Virus record (IMG/VR): IMGVR_UViG_3300006920_000232
Coordinates: 1-24,780 of that record
Strand: one strand, 5' to 3'
From: a virus
DNA length: 24,780 bases
The notes under the pieces were generated by a model. It searched no databases and was not told the origin of the DNA. It was given only the letters and a program-made list of their open reading frames with translations. Shown piece by piece: positions 15,214 through 23,720 of this stretch. Made by a program: the position numbers and the translations under genes. Position 1 is the stretch's first letter; each line of letters opens with the position of its first letter.

Positions 15214-17346
15214 CTATCTACTCGCCGCTATCACAGCATTCGCCTTTTCTTTTGCAGGGCTTGCCCCACCAGCAGCCCCACTAGTAGGTATAGCAATACC
15301 TGTACCAGATGCGATTGCATTCAGGCTTGCTATAAGTGCATCTCTATCTGCTTGTATACCGTCAACTGCGGTTTTTGTTTTTTCAGCTAACTCATCACCC
15401 GTAAAACCTTGCGCTCTGAAAGTGCCAAGGAGACTTAGTTCCGCTTCCCTTGCAGCATTTTGTGCAGCAATTTTGGCATCTGCAATTTCAACCATTAAAT
15501 CTTGCTTAGACGCGTCTGTACGGGCTTTGGTTGCCTTATCTTTAAGATCTAATTCTCTAGTCTTGAGTGCAGCAGTATCACGTCTATAAGCTGCTTGAGC
15601 ATCAAGATCCATTGCTTTAAAAGCTGCCGTTACGGCAAATTCTCTAGAAGATTGTGCTAACGCGTTTGCATACCGTTCGGTATCCATGTTGAGTCTTTGA
15701 GCATCGTTTTCAAGACGCTGCAAGTTAATCCCTAGATTATTCGCTAGTTCCGTAGACTTTAGATCCAACCCTCGTTCCCCTTGTTCTATTTGGGCTAGGG
15801 CTTGTTTTCTTTCTAGTTCACTTCCTAACAGCTTGCTGCGGCGATCTCTAATACCGGCTAAACCTTCTTTGCGTTCTGCTTTTTCGGCACGAACCGCTTC
15901 ACTAATGCCTGTACCAAAACTAGCAAGTGCACCTCTGTTCGTAGTAGAAGCAGGTCTTTTAGACGCGTTAACAGCCGCATCAGTAAGGCGGTCAAGCAAC
16001 CTTCTGGTGTTGCTTCTGGTGTCTTTTAACCCTTCTTCATCTCTTTTAAGGTCTGCAAGTTGTTTTCTTCGTAACGCTTCGTATTCTTGTTCTAGCGTTA
16101 ATTCTTTTTCAGGTGCACGACGTAGCATCTCTGGCGCACCGGGGAGTGGGCGACCTCCTTGTGTTGGTGTTAAGTTGCTTCTATCTAAGGTCTCTAGTCC
16201 ACCAGCAGGCATACCCATGTTTAGCCTTGCTTCGTTTGCAGAAAACGCCGCACGTTGCCTATCACCTTGCCTTGCAGCTTGCGCTGCTGGGTTTAGTAAG
16301 TAATCGTCAACAGGTTTGGCTTGTGCAAGAGGAGCGTCAGGTGCAGCAGAGTCGTCAGGAAGGCCCAACTGCTTCGCCCGTTCCATTGCTTGTTCCAGAG
16401 TAGAAAGTTCGGTTTCATCTGCAGCCGCAGTACCCGCCTCTTCACCTACAGCACGGGCTTCGTCAGCAACAGTTTCTTCGGCAATAACCTTTTCAGCAGG
16501 AGCTACTGCTCCCGTATACTCCATTCTTTCTGCCGCTAACGGTTCTAGTGTAGGAGATCCCATACCCATACCCAGACCCATACTCATAGGATCAGGTGCG
16601 CGACCCCTATCACTAAGGTCAGCAGTACGGGCAGCTTTTAGTTTTCCTGAAAACGATTCACCAATCTCTTGTTCTATTTCCGCATCACTTTTACCCGTAG
16701 TACCGTACATCTTCTTGCGGTATTCTGCCACTTCAGTAGGTCTTGCTGTCTCTAGCCTAGCTAGTATCTCTTCGTCGCTTAGGTTTCTAGCACCGGCTGT
16801 TTTTTTGCGATACTCTTCAATTAACGCCTGTACCCTACCACCAGCCTCAAAAGCAACAATACCGCCGCCTTCAAAGTACCGTGGATCTATATTCGGTGCA
16901 GCTTGGGTCATAAGGCCACCGGCTGCAGCCATCATTGGTTGACCCTGTGGGCGTTGCTGTTGTTGAGGGGGACGCTGTGGCTGCTGCCCCTGCTGCTGCA
17001 TACGTCTCTGCTGTTGCTGTTGTTTCTGAGCAAGGGCACCGCCTACGTCTTTAGTGCGTTCACGCAGACCTTTAATGCCTTGTAGACCTTGAGCCATTTC
17101 AGCTTTTTTACCCTGAAGAACTTCTTGCTGCATCTGATCCGCGACCGTTGCAGGGTTCTGTTGGGCTTCCATCTGCATACGCTGAGAGCGTTGCTGCTGT
17201 TCTTTGGAGATCTCTTGTAGGGCTAATAGGTCTAGTAGCTGTTTGTTCTGCCCATAGCGTTGCTGTAGTTGCTGGGGATTATCCTTGAACTGCATTTTAC
17301 GTTGTTGTATCTGTTGGTCGATACCGCCCATAGGATTCATAGCCAT
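15214..17346 (-). CDS. Q-rich coiled-coil virion protein, probable internal/ejection protein
   Basis: I start this 710-residue protein at the ATG at 17346, which shares a base with the upstream TAA (TAATG). A GTG five codons earlier is less likely. The first 140 residues are Gln/Met-rich, including runs such as QKQQQQQRRMQQQGQQ (from about 108). A GG motif follows (AAGGLMTQ, then GGGIVAFEAGG at 160-170), the same type found in the two longer-known neighbours upstream. The middle is acidic and Ala-rich and probably flexible. From about 430 on it is a long Arg/Lys/Glu helical region (LEQEYEALRRKQLADLKRD, later NRGALASFGTGISEAVRAEK) typical of a coiled coil. It lies between the gp14-like and the giant zincin proteins, the place held by gp15-like core proteins in podoviruses. 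That role is inference. Confidence 0.75.
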   Translation of the reverse strand: MAMNPMGGIDQQIQQRKMQFKDNPQQLQQRYGQNKQLLDLLALQEISKEQQQRSQRMQMEAQQNPATVADQMQQEVLQGKKAEMAQGLQGIKGLRERTKDVGGALAQKQQQQQRRMQQQGQQPQRPPQQQQRPQGQPMMAAAGGLMTQAAPNIDPRYFEGGGIVAFEAGGRVQALIEEYRKKTAGARNLSDEEILARLETARPTEVAEYRKKMYGTTGKSDAEIEQEIGESFSGKLKAARTADLSDRGRAPDPMSMGLGMGMGSPTLEPLAAERMEYTGAVAPAEKVIAEETVADEARAVGEEAGTAAADETELSTLEQAMERAKQLGLPDDSAAPDAPLAQAKPVDDYLLNPAAQAARQGDRQRAAFSANEARLNMGMPAGGLETLDRSNLTPTQGGRPLPGAPEMLRRAPEKELTLEQEYEALRRKQLADLKRDEEGLKDTRSNTRRLLDRLTDAAVNASKRPASTTNRGALASFGTGISEAVRAEKAERKEGLAGIRDRRSKLLGSELERKQALAQIEQGERGLDLKSTELANNLGINLQRLENDAQRLNMDTERYANALAQSSREFAVTAAFKAMDLDAQAAYRRDTAALKTRELDLKDKATKARTDASKQDLMVEIADAKIAAQNAAREAELSLLGTFRAQGFTGDELAEKTKTAVDGIQADRDALIASLNAIASGTGIAIPTSGAAGGASPAKEKANAVIAASR
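16976..17025. repeat. CTG/TTG-rich low-complexity tract coding a Gln run
   Basis: Clusters of CTG, TTG and TGC triplets on the + strand encode the Gln-rich segment near residues 108-124 of the 710-residue virion protein. The tract is imperfect, so it is low complexity rather than a strict microsatellite. Confidence 0.6.
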
Positions 17347-18137
17347 TAGTCCCCACCCCACCCTCTAAATAAGTCTGCAATACCACCAGCACTAGCAATG
17401 AATTCGCTTAATCCACTGGGTTCTTGATAGCTATACTGCTGTGCGCTAATAGGTAGTCCTTGGAGCAGCGACTGTTGATACTGTACTTGTTTGTACGGGA
17501 AGTCGCGTTCTTCTTCAAACTGAGCCAGATCCGCAGATATACCCGCTTGTTCGATGGCACGTTCTTGTGCACCAAGATTAGCTTGTGATGCCAAGGCTTC
17601 CAGACCATACCGATTGGCTGCGTCTTGTGCAGTTTGTTGTCGCCCTTGTTCAACGTTGAACTGATTCATGGCTTGAGTATAAGCATCTTGGTAACCCTGA
17701 CCGGTAATGGCTGCAACGTTTTGTCCAAGGTTACGGTTTAATTCAGACTCCATAATGGCCTGACGTGACCCACCATAGGCACCAGCCTGAGTCAATCGCC
17801 CTGCATCAGCAAGACGAGTAATTTGTGCTTGGCGTCGAGCTTCTTCGATCTGAGGGTCTAACGCAGCCTGCACATAAGGGTTCATATAGTCTTGAGCCGC
17901 TTGAGCAGTAAACTGCTGCGGTTGAAAAGCGCCCATCTGTTGAGTTGGTACTGCTAACCCTGCTACACCTTGGAACGCTGCTTGTTGCCCAGCAGATTGC
18001 CCAGCGGTGAGCGGCCCTGTATACCCTTGATACCCTTGATTAGCGAGTGCCTGACCTTTGCCAAGCATACCCGTTACGTAGGGTGCTGCCCACGGGGCTA
18101 ACGAACCCGTTTCTGAAGTTGGATCTCCGACTGCCAT
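17346..18137 (-). CDS. gp14-like internal virion protein
   Basis: This 263-residue protein starts 6 bases after the upstream stop and overlaps the next ATG by one base. The central block is highly recognisable: MNPYVQAALDPQIEEARRQA, then RLADAGRLTQAGAYGGSRQA, then a NLGQNVAAITGQGYQDAYTQ segment. I know this block from many marine phage genomes, usually annotated as hypothetical. It is Ala/Gln-rich and helical, with no signal peptide, and ends in a short hydrophobic SEFIASAGGIADLF segment and a WGGD tip. Size and position before a coiled-coil protein and a giant protein match T7 gp14, which enters the outer membrane during DNA ejection. The gp14 role is inferred from order and character, not from a sequence match I can prove. 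Confidence 0.75.
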   Translation of the reverse strand: MAVGDPTSETGSLAPWAAPYVTGMLGKGQALANQGYQGYTGPLTAGQSAGQQAAFQGVAGLAVPTQQMGAFQPQQFTAQAAQDYMNPYVQAALDPQIEEARRQAQITRLADAGRLTQAGAYGGSRQAIMESELNRNLGQNVAAITGQGYQDAYTQAMNQFNVEQGRQQTAQDAANRYGLEALASQANLGAQERAIEQAGISADLAQFEEERDFPYKQVQYQQSLLQGLPISAQQYSYQEPSGLSEFIASAGGIADLFRGWGGD

Positions 18138-18143
18138 AATCTT

Positions 18144-19046
18144 CTACCTGCTTGGTATGAATTTGTTAGGGTTTATCTCTTTACCCTGTTCTTTATTACC
18201 GGTACGGGCTTGTCGAACTTTGTCCATCATACCGTATAGCGTGTTAGCACCAGCACTAGAATTGCCGTTACCTAGATGACTAACAACATCTGCAGGGATA
18301 ACGAACTCCCCGTCGCTTAATCTGGCTTCTTGAGTACCATCAATTGTAGCAGGGATCTTGTCAGCCATTCCATCCGTCGAGCCACCTAAATAGTAACCCC
18401 TACCAGTACTCCCGCCAGCCGAATATGGATGGTATCTACGGTTGTATGCAGAAGCAGCGCCACCACCAGCAAGGGCAGCAATGCCCCCACCGTATTTAAA
18501 CTGTTGACTGGCAACGCCTCCAGTAAACCCCGTGTTGCCCCCACCGACCGTCCCACCATTGTTAGTCGGCACTGGGTTTAAATCTATTACACCAGAGGCA
18601 GGGCCGCTACCATCGTTACCCATCGTCATGCCGGTAGGGCTTGGTGAGCTATAAGTGCCGGGGTAACCCATAGCATTTGCAGTGTTCATTGCTGCAAGTT
18701 GTGCCGCTTGAGGTGTTAATATGTTCTTAGCCTGCTCTTCCATTCCCGGTGAGGTATAAGCAAAGTCGGTAAAGTATCGTTGCCCTCTGCTGCCCGGTCT
18801 TCGGTCAGGGTTATACGTTCCCGGCACTGCACCACGCACAAAAGAATAGTCGGGCACACCAATAACCATCTTACCATCTGCATCTACAGTGACACCACCA
18901 GCGTTTGTATTAGATAAAGGTAGGTTATACCCAACGGTAGTGTTAGCGTTAATACCGTTGTTTGCGCTTAACGAACCTAACCCTTCGGTTTCTGGCCCTG
19001 CATCCATTATCTCAAGTGCATCGGCATAGTAATCAAAGAAACTCAT
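18144..19046 (-). CDS. Marine-phage structural protein with GG motif and conserved C-terminal domain
   Basis: This 300-residue protein starts at the ATG that shares a base with the TAA of the upstream repeat protein. The N-terminal half is Gly/Asn/Pro-rich and probably unfolded or loop-rich. In the middle is KYGGGIAALAGGG, then a YYLGGSTDGMADKIPATIDG stretch. The last 75 residues form the conserved part: ARLSDGEFVIPADVVSHLGN, an LYGMMDKVRQARTG helix and an INPNKFIPSR end. I have seen this C-terminal module in many uncultured marine phages, without a known role. 'DGEFVIPADVV' looks like a small beta-hairpin plus helix. It sits between the acidic repeat protein and the ejection-type genes, so a connector, adaptor or tail-associated role is possible. 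Confidence 0.75.
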   Translation of the reverse strand: MSFFDYYADALEIMDAGPETEGLGSLSANNGINANTTVGYNLPLSNTNAGGVTVDADGKMVIGVPDYSFVRGAVPGTYNPDRRPGSRGQRYFTDFAYTSPGMEEQAKNILTPQAAQLAAMNTANAMGYPGTYSSPSPTGMTMGNDGSGPASGVIDLNPVPTNNGGTVGGGNTGFTGGVASQQFKYGGGIAALAGGGAASAYNRRYHPYSAGGSTGRGYYLGGSTDGMADKIPATIDGTQEARLSDGEFVIPADVVSHLGNGNSSAGANTLYGMMDKVRQARTGNKEQGKEINPNKFIPSR

Positions 19047-22000
19047 TAATTGTCTCCATAACGCATTATCTGCATAATTTCGTCGGTAAAATCATAGTCT
19101 ACTTTACCCCCTTGTGCCATCCCTCCGATCTGCAACGGACCTGACGTACTGCTTTGTCGCTGCGCCATTTGCTGTTGTTGCGCCATCTGTGGTTTGCCGT
19201 AAGGAGATGGGAATAAACTCTTTTGTTGCGGTGTAGCAAAGACATCTTCAAAGTCGTATATGTAGTTTATACGTGCAGGGTCCGGGGTGCTTACATCTAC
19301 TCTTGTACCTGATAGATCCCCCGCACCCATTAAAGCGTTAAAGAAAGTAGCGGCACCCATCAACCCGCGAGTAGCCTTAGCTTCGTCGCTAATCAGACCC
19401 CGTGTTATATCATCTTGGTCGCTTATATACCCTGTTAGTTCTAATTGCCTTTGCGCTGCATCTGCGTACAACCCTGTAGCAGGAATTTCGCCAACACCGT
19501 CCACACCTGCATCTACAAACCCTTGAAGCAACCCGATGTCAATGTCGTTAATGACGCCATCAAAGTTAGCGTCGTATAGGCGGTTATCGTTGTTGATTTC
19601 AGTAATTGCTTCGTCTTCACCAATTAACCCTACAACAGTGTCTATATCTTCTTGCGTAAGTTCTGTGGCAGGGACGCCAATTATTTGACTAATGTAGGTT
19701 AAGTACTCGTTAGTGTTATCTTCAGAAGCAGCAATAGCGTCAGTTATAACCCCTTCAGAAATAGCGATACCTTCGTAAATACCTGTTGGTAAAGTCTCAT
19801 CTTCAGGGGTATTAGGGTCGTCTACATCTGCACCGGGGCTACCTATAAAATTCTTCAGGTCAGTGTTGCTATCACCTATAGCAGTGAGAACTTGTTCTAT
19901 CGTGTACTGACCATCGCTGGTAAACGTGTTAATCGCATCTATTATTGCGTCACGTTCCGTTTCGCCCGCAGCCCGATTTGCTTCGATAGTAGCGAATAAT
20001 CCGGTAGGTAGCGTCTCATCTATTTCGGTGTTTGGGTCGTCTACAGCGGCACCGGGGGTACCTAAAAATCCAGATATAGATGTAATCTCAGGGATTACTG
20101 TGTCGTTGATAGATGCTATTACGGTGTTTACATCAGTATTAAGGTTAACTACTTCCCCATATAGACCGGTGCCGCCAACTATTTCGGTAGTAGGATTTCC
20201 ATCGTCATCTACACCAAATTCAGGTACCCCGACAATCCCTTCTATTATTCCCGGTATTGCATCTATGGCTACACCTTGGTTAAACAATGTTCTATATAAA
20301 CCAGTAGGTAGCCTTTCATCTATTTCGGTGTTTGGATCGTCTACATCAGCACCGGGGGAACCAACGTACTCAACTAGGGTGTTAACGTCACCTTGTATTT
20401 CCGTAACCTGTCCGGGCACATCACCAAGAAGGTTATCTATATAAGTCTTAACGTCTTCGTTACTTTTACCGACGTAACCAAATAAACCGCGCCCTTCGTC
20501 TACATCTTCGGTTTCCGGGTCGTCAGGCACACCAATTAGACTTATAACCGTGTCGTAATCAACACCAGCGTTGTAAAAGTCAAGGTATAACCCAGTGCTT
20601 TTATCAGTTAGCTCCCCGGTCTCTTCGTCAATATCGGGTACACCTACAATACGTTCCACATCGTCTACAGTGGCTAGGTCTTGAACGGCAGAGTCTATAT
20701 AACCGTATAAACCTGTACCTTCGTCTTTGTTGCCGATTAGGTCGAGTGCGGCATCGTAGTCAACACCAGCATTGTAGAATTCAAGGTATAACCCAGTGCT
20801 ATCTTTAGTTAGGTTACCTTCGCCATCAACATCGGCTACACCTACAATAGCTTCAACGTCGCCTTCTACAGCTTCAACAGCGTCATCTATATAACCGTAC
20901 AACCCTGTAGCAGGTCTACTTTCGTCTACATCTGGCGTGTTAGGATCATCTTCTACGGCACGAAGCCCAACGTTTCGGCCTACATCGTTTATAGCACCTT
21001 CAAGGTCATCAACAGCTTTTGTTATAGGTTCTAAGGCATCCCCAAGTTCGTCTTCGTCTATACCCATTGAAAGCAAGCCAGTCTCTGGGTCAGTCAACTC
21101 GGTAATAAGGTTGGTCCTGAACGTTTCTAGATCTTCGGCAGTAGTAACATTCTGCAGGTCTGTTTCTATGCGCCCTAAGATAGTTTCGATCTCGTCTACA
21201 TCTAACCCAAGGCCGTCTAATGTGCCTTCTAGGGTGTCGAGTACGAGCCTAGCATCATTCCCCAAAAACATACGGGGGTCGTACCCTGCTGCACGAGTAA
21301 TACCCACCGCTGTAAGTTCTTCGACCGTATAGACACCATCTTCATTTGCGTCAACCGGCTGCCCATCTGGCCCCGTTATATTAAGTTTCTCGCCTTCAGG
21401 CCATTGATTAGTATCTAACCCATAGTCCAAAAACATCTGTTCTATTTGGCGAGAGTACGTGTCTTGCGCGTCGGGGTCGGGGTCGGGCCAACTTGAATTA
21501 CGAAAAGCATCGGAGGCTTCACCGGAGTCGTAAGGGCTTTTTGTTTCAGGATCTTCTCCGTTACCGACCGTAACTTCAGGGTCTATAGCGTCGGGTATAC
21601 CGTCACCATCTTGGTCTTCTAGGTCAAATGTATTGTCTGCGTCTGCGTCATCAGGAGCTTCATATACCGGCAGACCAGTTTCTTTGTCTAGGGCATTACC
21701 ATTTTCATCAATAAGCGCCGGGTTACCACTTTCATCAAGAACCAGATCATTGGGGTTTGGGTCACCTTCTCTCCAGCCCGGATTGTCTAGTGCACCTAAA
21801 GGTATGGCTTTTACGACTTCGCCAGCAGCACCGACAACTTGAACTACTTGCCCAGAAATACGCCCGACAGTCGTTGTCACGTTATCTTTAACCTGCGTAA
21901 TAACCCCATCTTCGCCTACAAGAAGCTCTCCTGCACTAGACGGGCCTACATAAACCCCTTCTTCATATAAAGGTACAATTATAGGCGGCCCATTGACGGG

Positions 22001-23719
22001 CAGGGGCACAGGGAATTTTATTTCTACTTGTACGTTTGGCGAACCAAATACACCTGTTGATGGGGCACCTATCGCTCCTCCCGGCGTAGTCTTTATTACA
22101 AGAGGTGACTTACCCCCAAACCCCGCAGTGCCGGGAGGGCTGAGCAGTTCGTCGAGTATTTCTTGTAACGTCTTAGGACGACCTCCCGGCCCAGTCCCAA
22201 ATATAGCGTTACGCACACCAGTAGCCAGACGCCCCACCTGCACCCCAAGGTCGTACTCGATATTCTTCTTAGTCCACGCTTTAAATTCAGCATCACTAGG
22301 TACTACCCCACCGTTAGCGGCAGTTGCAGCCTCCATCATGTCTGTAAGTTTTTCGCGGTCTTCTGGATTATAGGGGTCTAATGCAATTCCTGTACGCTGC
22401 TCAAATACTTCTATAAGTTCTTCTTCTGTTGTTGCACGAGTATCTATGGCCTTAACCGCATCCGATTGACTCGTTTCACCACTAAACTCGGCATAATCTT
22501 CTTCGGTAAGACTGGCGGGGTCGTAACCTTCAGCCCTAGCAATTCCTTCTAGTTCCGCTCTAGTAACAAAACGTTCGTCAAAGTCGTCAAATATCTTTTG
22601 TTCTTCATTAACAATTTCTTCTAGGCTACCTTGCCGAGCAAGTTTTTCCGCTTCTTCGTCTGAAATTGTTAACCCATTTTGTGCAGCATAATCCTTTACT
22701 TCGTCTACAGTAATTTGACGAGCATCCACATAATACTTTAGATCTTCTAGTTCTGCCTGTTCATGGTTTGCTGTCCGGTTTACGTAGGCTTCTTGCCCTG
22801 CCGCATCTGTAGCGTCGGTGTACTCGGCCTGCCCTATACGGTCTTGAACTTCTTCTGGAGAAGGCCTATACCCGTTCTCTGCTTCAAACGCTGCTATGGC
22901 TTCCGCTTCAGTGACGTACCGTGGGTCTACGTATTCCGCAACTTCTTCTGCTGTCTTACCGTTAAGTACAGCATCTTCTAATTCAAACGGTGTTGCTTTA
23001 TAGTCTTGGTCTTTGAAGAGTTCCCGCATTGCTGGCGTTTCAGCAGTTATTCTTTGCGCTTGGGCGGGTATGCTAGTGAATTGTTCTTTTGTATACCCTA
23101 AAGATGTTGCAAGTTGGTATGCGGATATAGTGTCGTTTTCCCCAAAAAGATCCGTTAAGATTTTTTTATTCTTACCCGAAGAAACATCAAACCCTAAACG
23201 ATTTATAAAAGAATCAGGGTTAACCAGCGGATTTTCTACCGTTGCTGCACCTGCAACAATCTGCTTACCCAACATATTAAGTTGGATCTCGAGAAAATTT
23301 GCTCCTGTATTTTCTAATAAGCGTTGAAGTGTTGCTGTTGTTTCCTTAGCTTTTTCACCCCAAAAACCCTCAAGAGTAGCGTCTTCATCTAGCGTATCTT
23401 TTGTGGGTTCATCCCCGTAATTCTTCTGACGAGCAGCATTTGCCTCTCTTTTGACTTTGCCTTCTTCTTGTTGCGCTAAATACGCAGCTTCGGCTTCTTC
23501 CCTTGCAATTCTATTGGCTTCTGCAAGTGCAGCCTTCTCGTCCGCGATCTTTTGTCGCGCTGCGTCTTCGCGTGCTTTAACTTCAGGGTCTACATACCCG
23601 TAGTCTTCCGCCTTGAGTCCTTGGCTTTCTAAGTATCTTTTAGCCTTAGACACCTTGCCCGGTTCACCAGACGCGAGAAACCGACGTACGTATTGTTCTG
23701 CATATTTAGAAAGAGCCAT
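19046..23719 (-). CDS. Large acidic repeat protein, possible tail fibre or tail-associated protein
   Basis: This 1557-residue, strongly acidic protein starts one base after the upstream stop. Residues 1-110 are a basic/helical and coiled-coil head (KYAEQYVRRFLASGEPGKVSK, then an Ala/Glu/Lys-rich helix). From about 262 to 460 there are four helical repeats of the type 'vDxRxVTxxExxxxxxxxxGyxp'. The centre has a Gly/Pro/Val-rich beta-like part (about 510-690) and calcium-loop-like motifs DQDGDGIPD (about 700) and DANEDGVYTVEE (about 789). From about 930 to 1310 acidic repeats follow, of the type VGxPxxDVDDPNTxxDExLPTGLY. A third loop, DANFDGVIND, is near 1381. The C-terminus ends with GGMAQGGKVDYDF. 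I know no function for it. Length, repeats and position by tail genes suggest an extended fibre or a tail-length component. Confidence 0.75.
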   Translation of the reverse strand: MALSKYAEQYVRRFLASGEPGKVSKAKRYLESQGLKAEDYGYVDPEVKAREDAARQKIADEKAALAEANRIAREEAEAAYLAQQEEGKVKREANAARQKNYGDEPTKDTLDEDATLEGFWGEKAKETTATLQRLLENTGANFLEIQLNMLGKQIVAGAATVENPLVNPDSFINRLGFDVSSGKNKKILTDLFGENDTISAYQLATSLGYTKEQFTSIPAQAQRITAETPAMRELFKDQDYKATPFELEDAVLNGKTAEEVAEYVDPRYVTEAEAIAAFEAENGYRPSPEEVQDRIGQAEYTDATDAAGQEAYVNRTANHEQAELEDLKYYVDARQITVDEVKDYAAQNGLTISDEEAEKLARQGSLEEIVNEEQKIFDDFDERFVTRAELEGIARAEGYDPASLTEEDYAEFSGETSQSDAVKAIDTRATTEEELIEVFEQRTGIALDPYNPEDREKLTDMMEAATAANGGVVPSDAEFKAWTKKNIEYDLGVQVGRLATGVRNAIFGTGPGGRPKTLQEILDELLSPPGTAGFGGKSPLVIKTTPGGAIGAPSTGVFGSPNVQVEIKFPVPLPVNGPPIIVPLYEEGVYVGPSSAGELLVGEDGVITQVKDNVTTTVGRISGQVVQVVGAAGEVVKAIPLGALDNPGWREGDPNPNDLVLDESGNPALIDENGNALDKETGLPVYEAPDDADADNTFDLEDQDGDGIPDAIDPEVTVGNGEDPETKSPYDSGEASDAFRNSSWPDPDPDAQDTYSRQIEQMFLDYGLDTNQWPEGEKLNITGPDGQPVDANEDGVYTVEELTAVGITRAAGYDPRMFLGNDARLVLDTLEGTLDGLGLDVDEIETILGRIETDLQNVTTAEDLETFRTNLITELTDPETGLLSMGIDEDELGDALEPITKAVDDLEGAINDVGRNVGLRAVEDDPNTPDVDESRPATGLYGYIDDAVEAVEGDVEAIVGVADVDGEGNLTKDSTGLYLEFYNAGVDYDAALDLIGNKDEGTGLYGYIDSAVQDLATVDDVERIVGVPDIDEETGELTDKSTGLYLDFYNAGVDYDTVISLIGVPDDPETEDVDEGRGLFGYVGKSNEDVKTYIDNLLGDVPGQVTEIQGDVNTLVEYVGSPGADVDDPNTEIDERLPTGLYRTLFNQGVAIDAIPGIIEGIVGVPEFGVDDDGNPTTEIVGGTGLYGEVVNLNTDVNTVIASINDTVIPEITSISGFLGTPGAAVDDPNTEIDETLPTGLFATIEANRAAGETERDAIIDAINTFTSDGQYTIEQVLTAIGDSNTDLKNFIGSPGADVDDPNTPEDETLPTGIYEGIAISEGVITDAIAASEDNTNEYLTYISQIIGVPATELTQEDIDTVVGLIGEDEAITEINNDNRLYDANFDGVINDIDIGLLQGFVDAGVDGVGEIPATGLYADAAQRQLELTGYISDQDDITRGLISDEAKATRGLMGAATFFNALMGAGDLSGTRVDVSTPDPARINYIYDFEDVFATPQQKSLFPSPYGKPQMAQQQQMAQRQSSTSGPLQIGGMAQGGKVDYDFTDEIMQIMRYGDN
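19781..20935. repeat. Array of degenerate 64- to 100-residue coding repeats
   Basis: Near-identical DNA blocks recur, for example 'aaccgtat/caa.cctgta' at 20701 and 20893 (192 bases apart) and 'caaggtataacccagtgct' at 20581 and 20782 (201 bases apart). 'ctatttcggtgtttggrtcgtctaca' occurs near 20019 and 20318, and a diverged copy near 19800. They encode the TGLY/VGxP repeats of the 1557-residue protein. Confidence 0.8.
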
Positions 23720-23720
23720 A

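Noticed and set aside
14900-15589. Open frame of 229 codons on the + strand across the start of the giant gene
   Set aside because: Its Leu/Arg/Gln-rich product is the shadow of the opposite-strand Gln/Glu/Ala-rich coding sequence; it has no family likeness and would overlap two convincing - strand genes.
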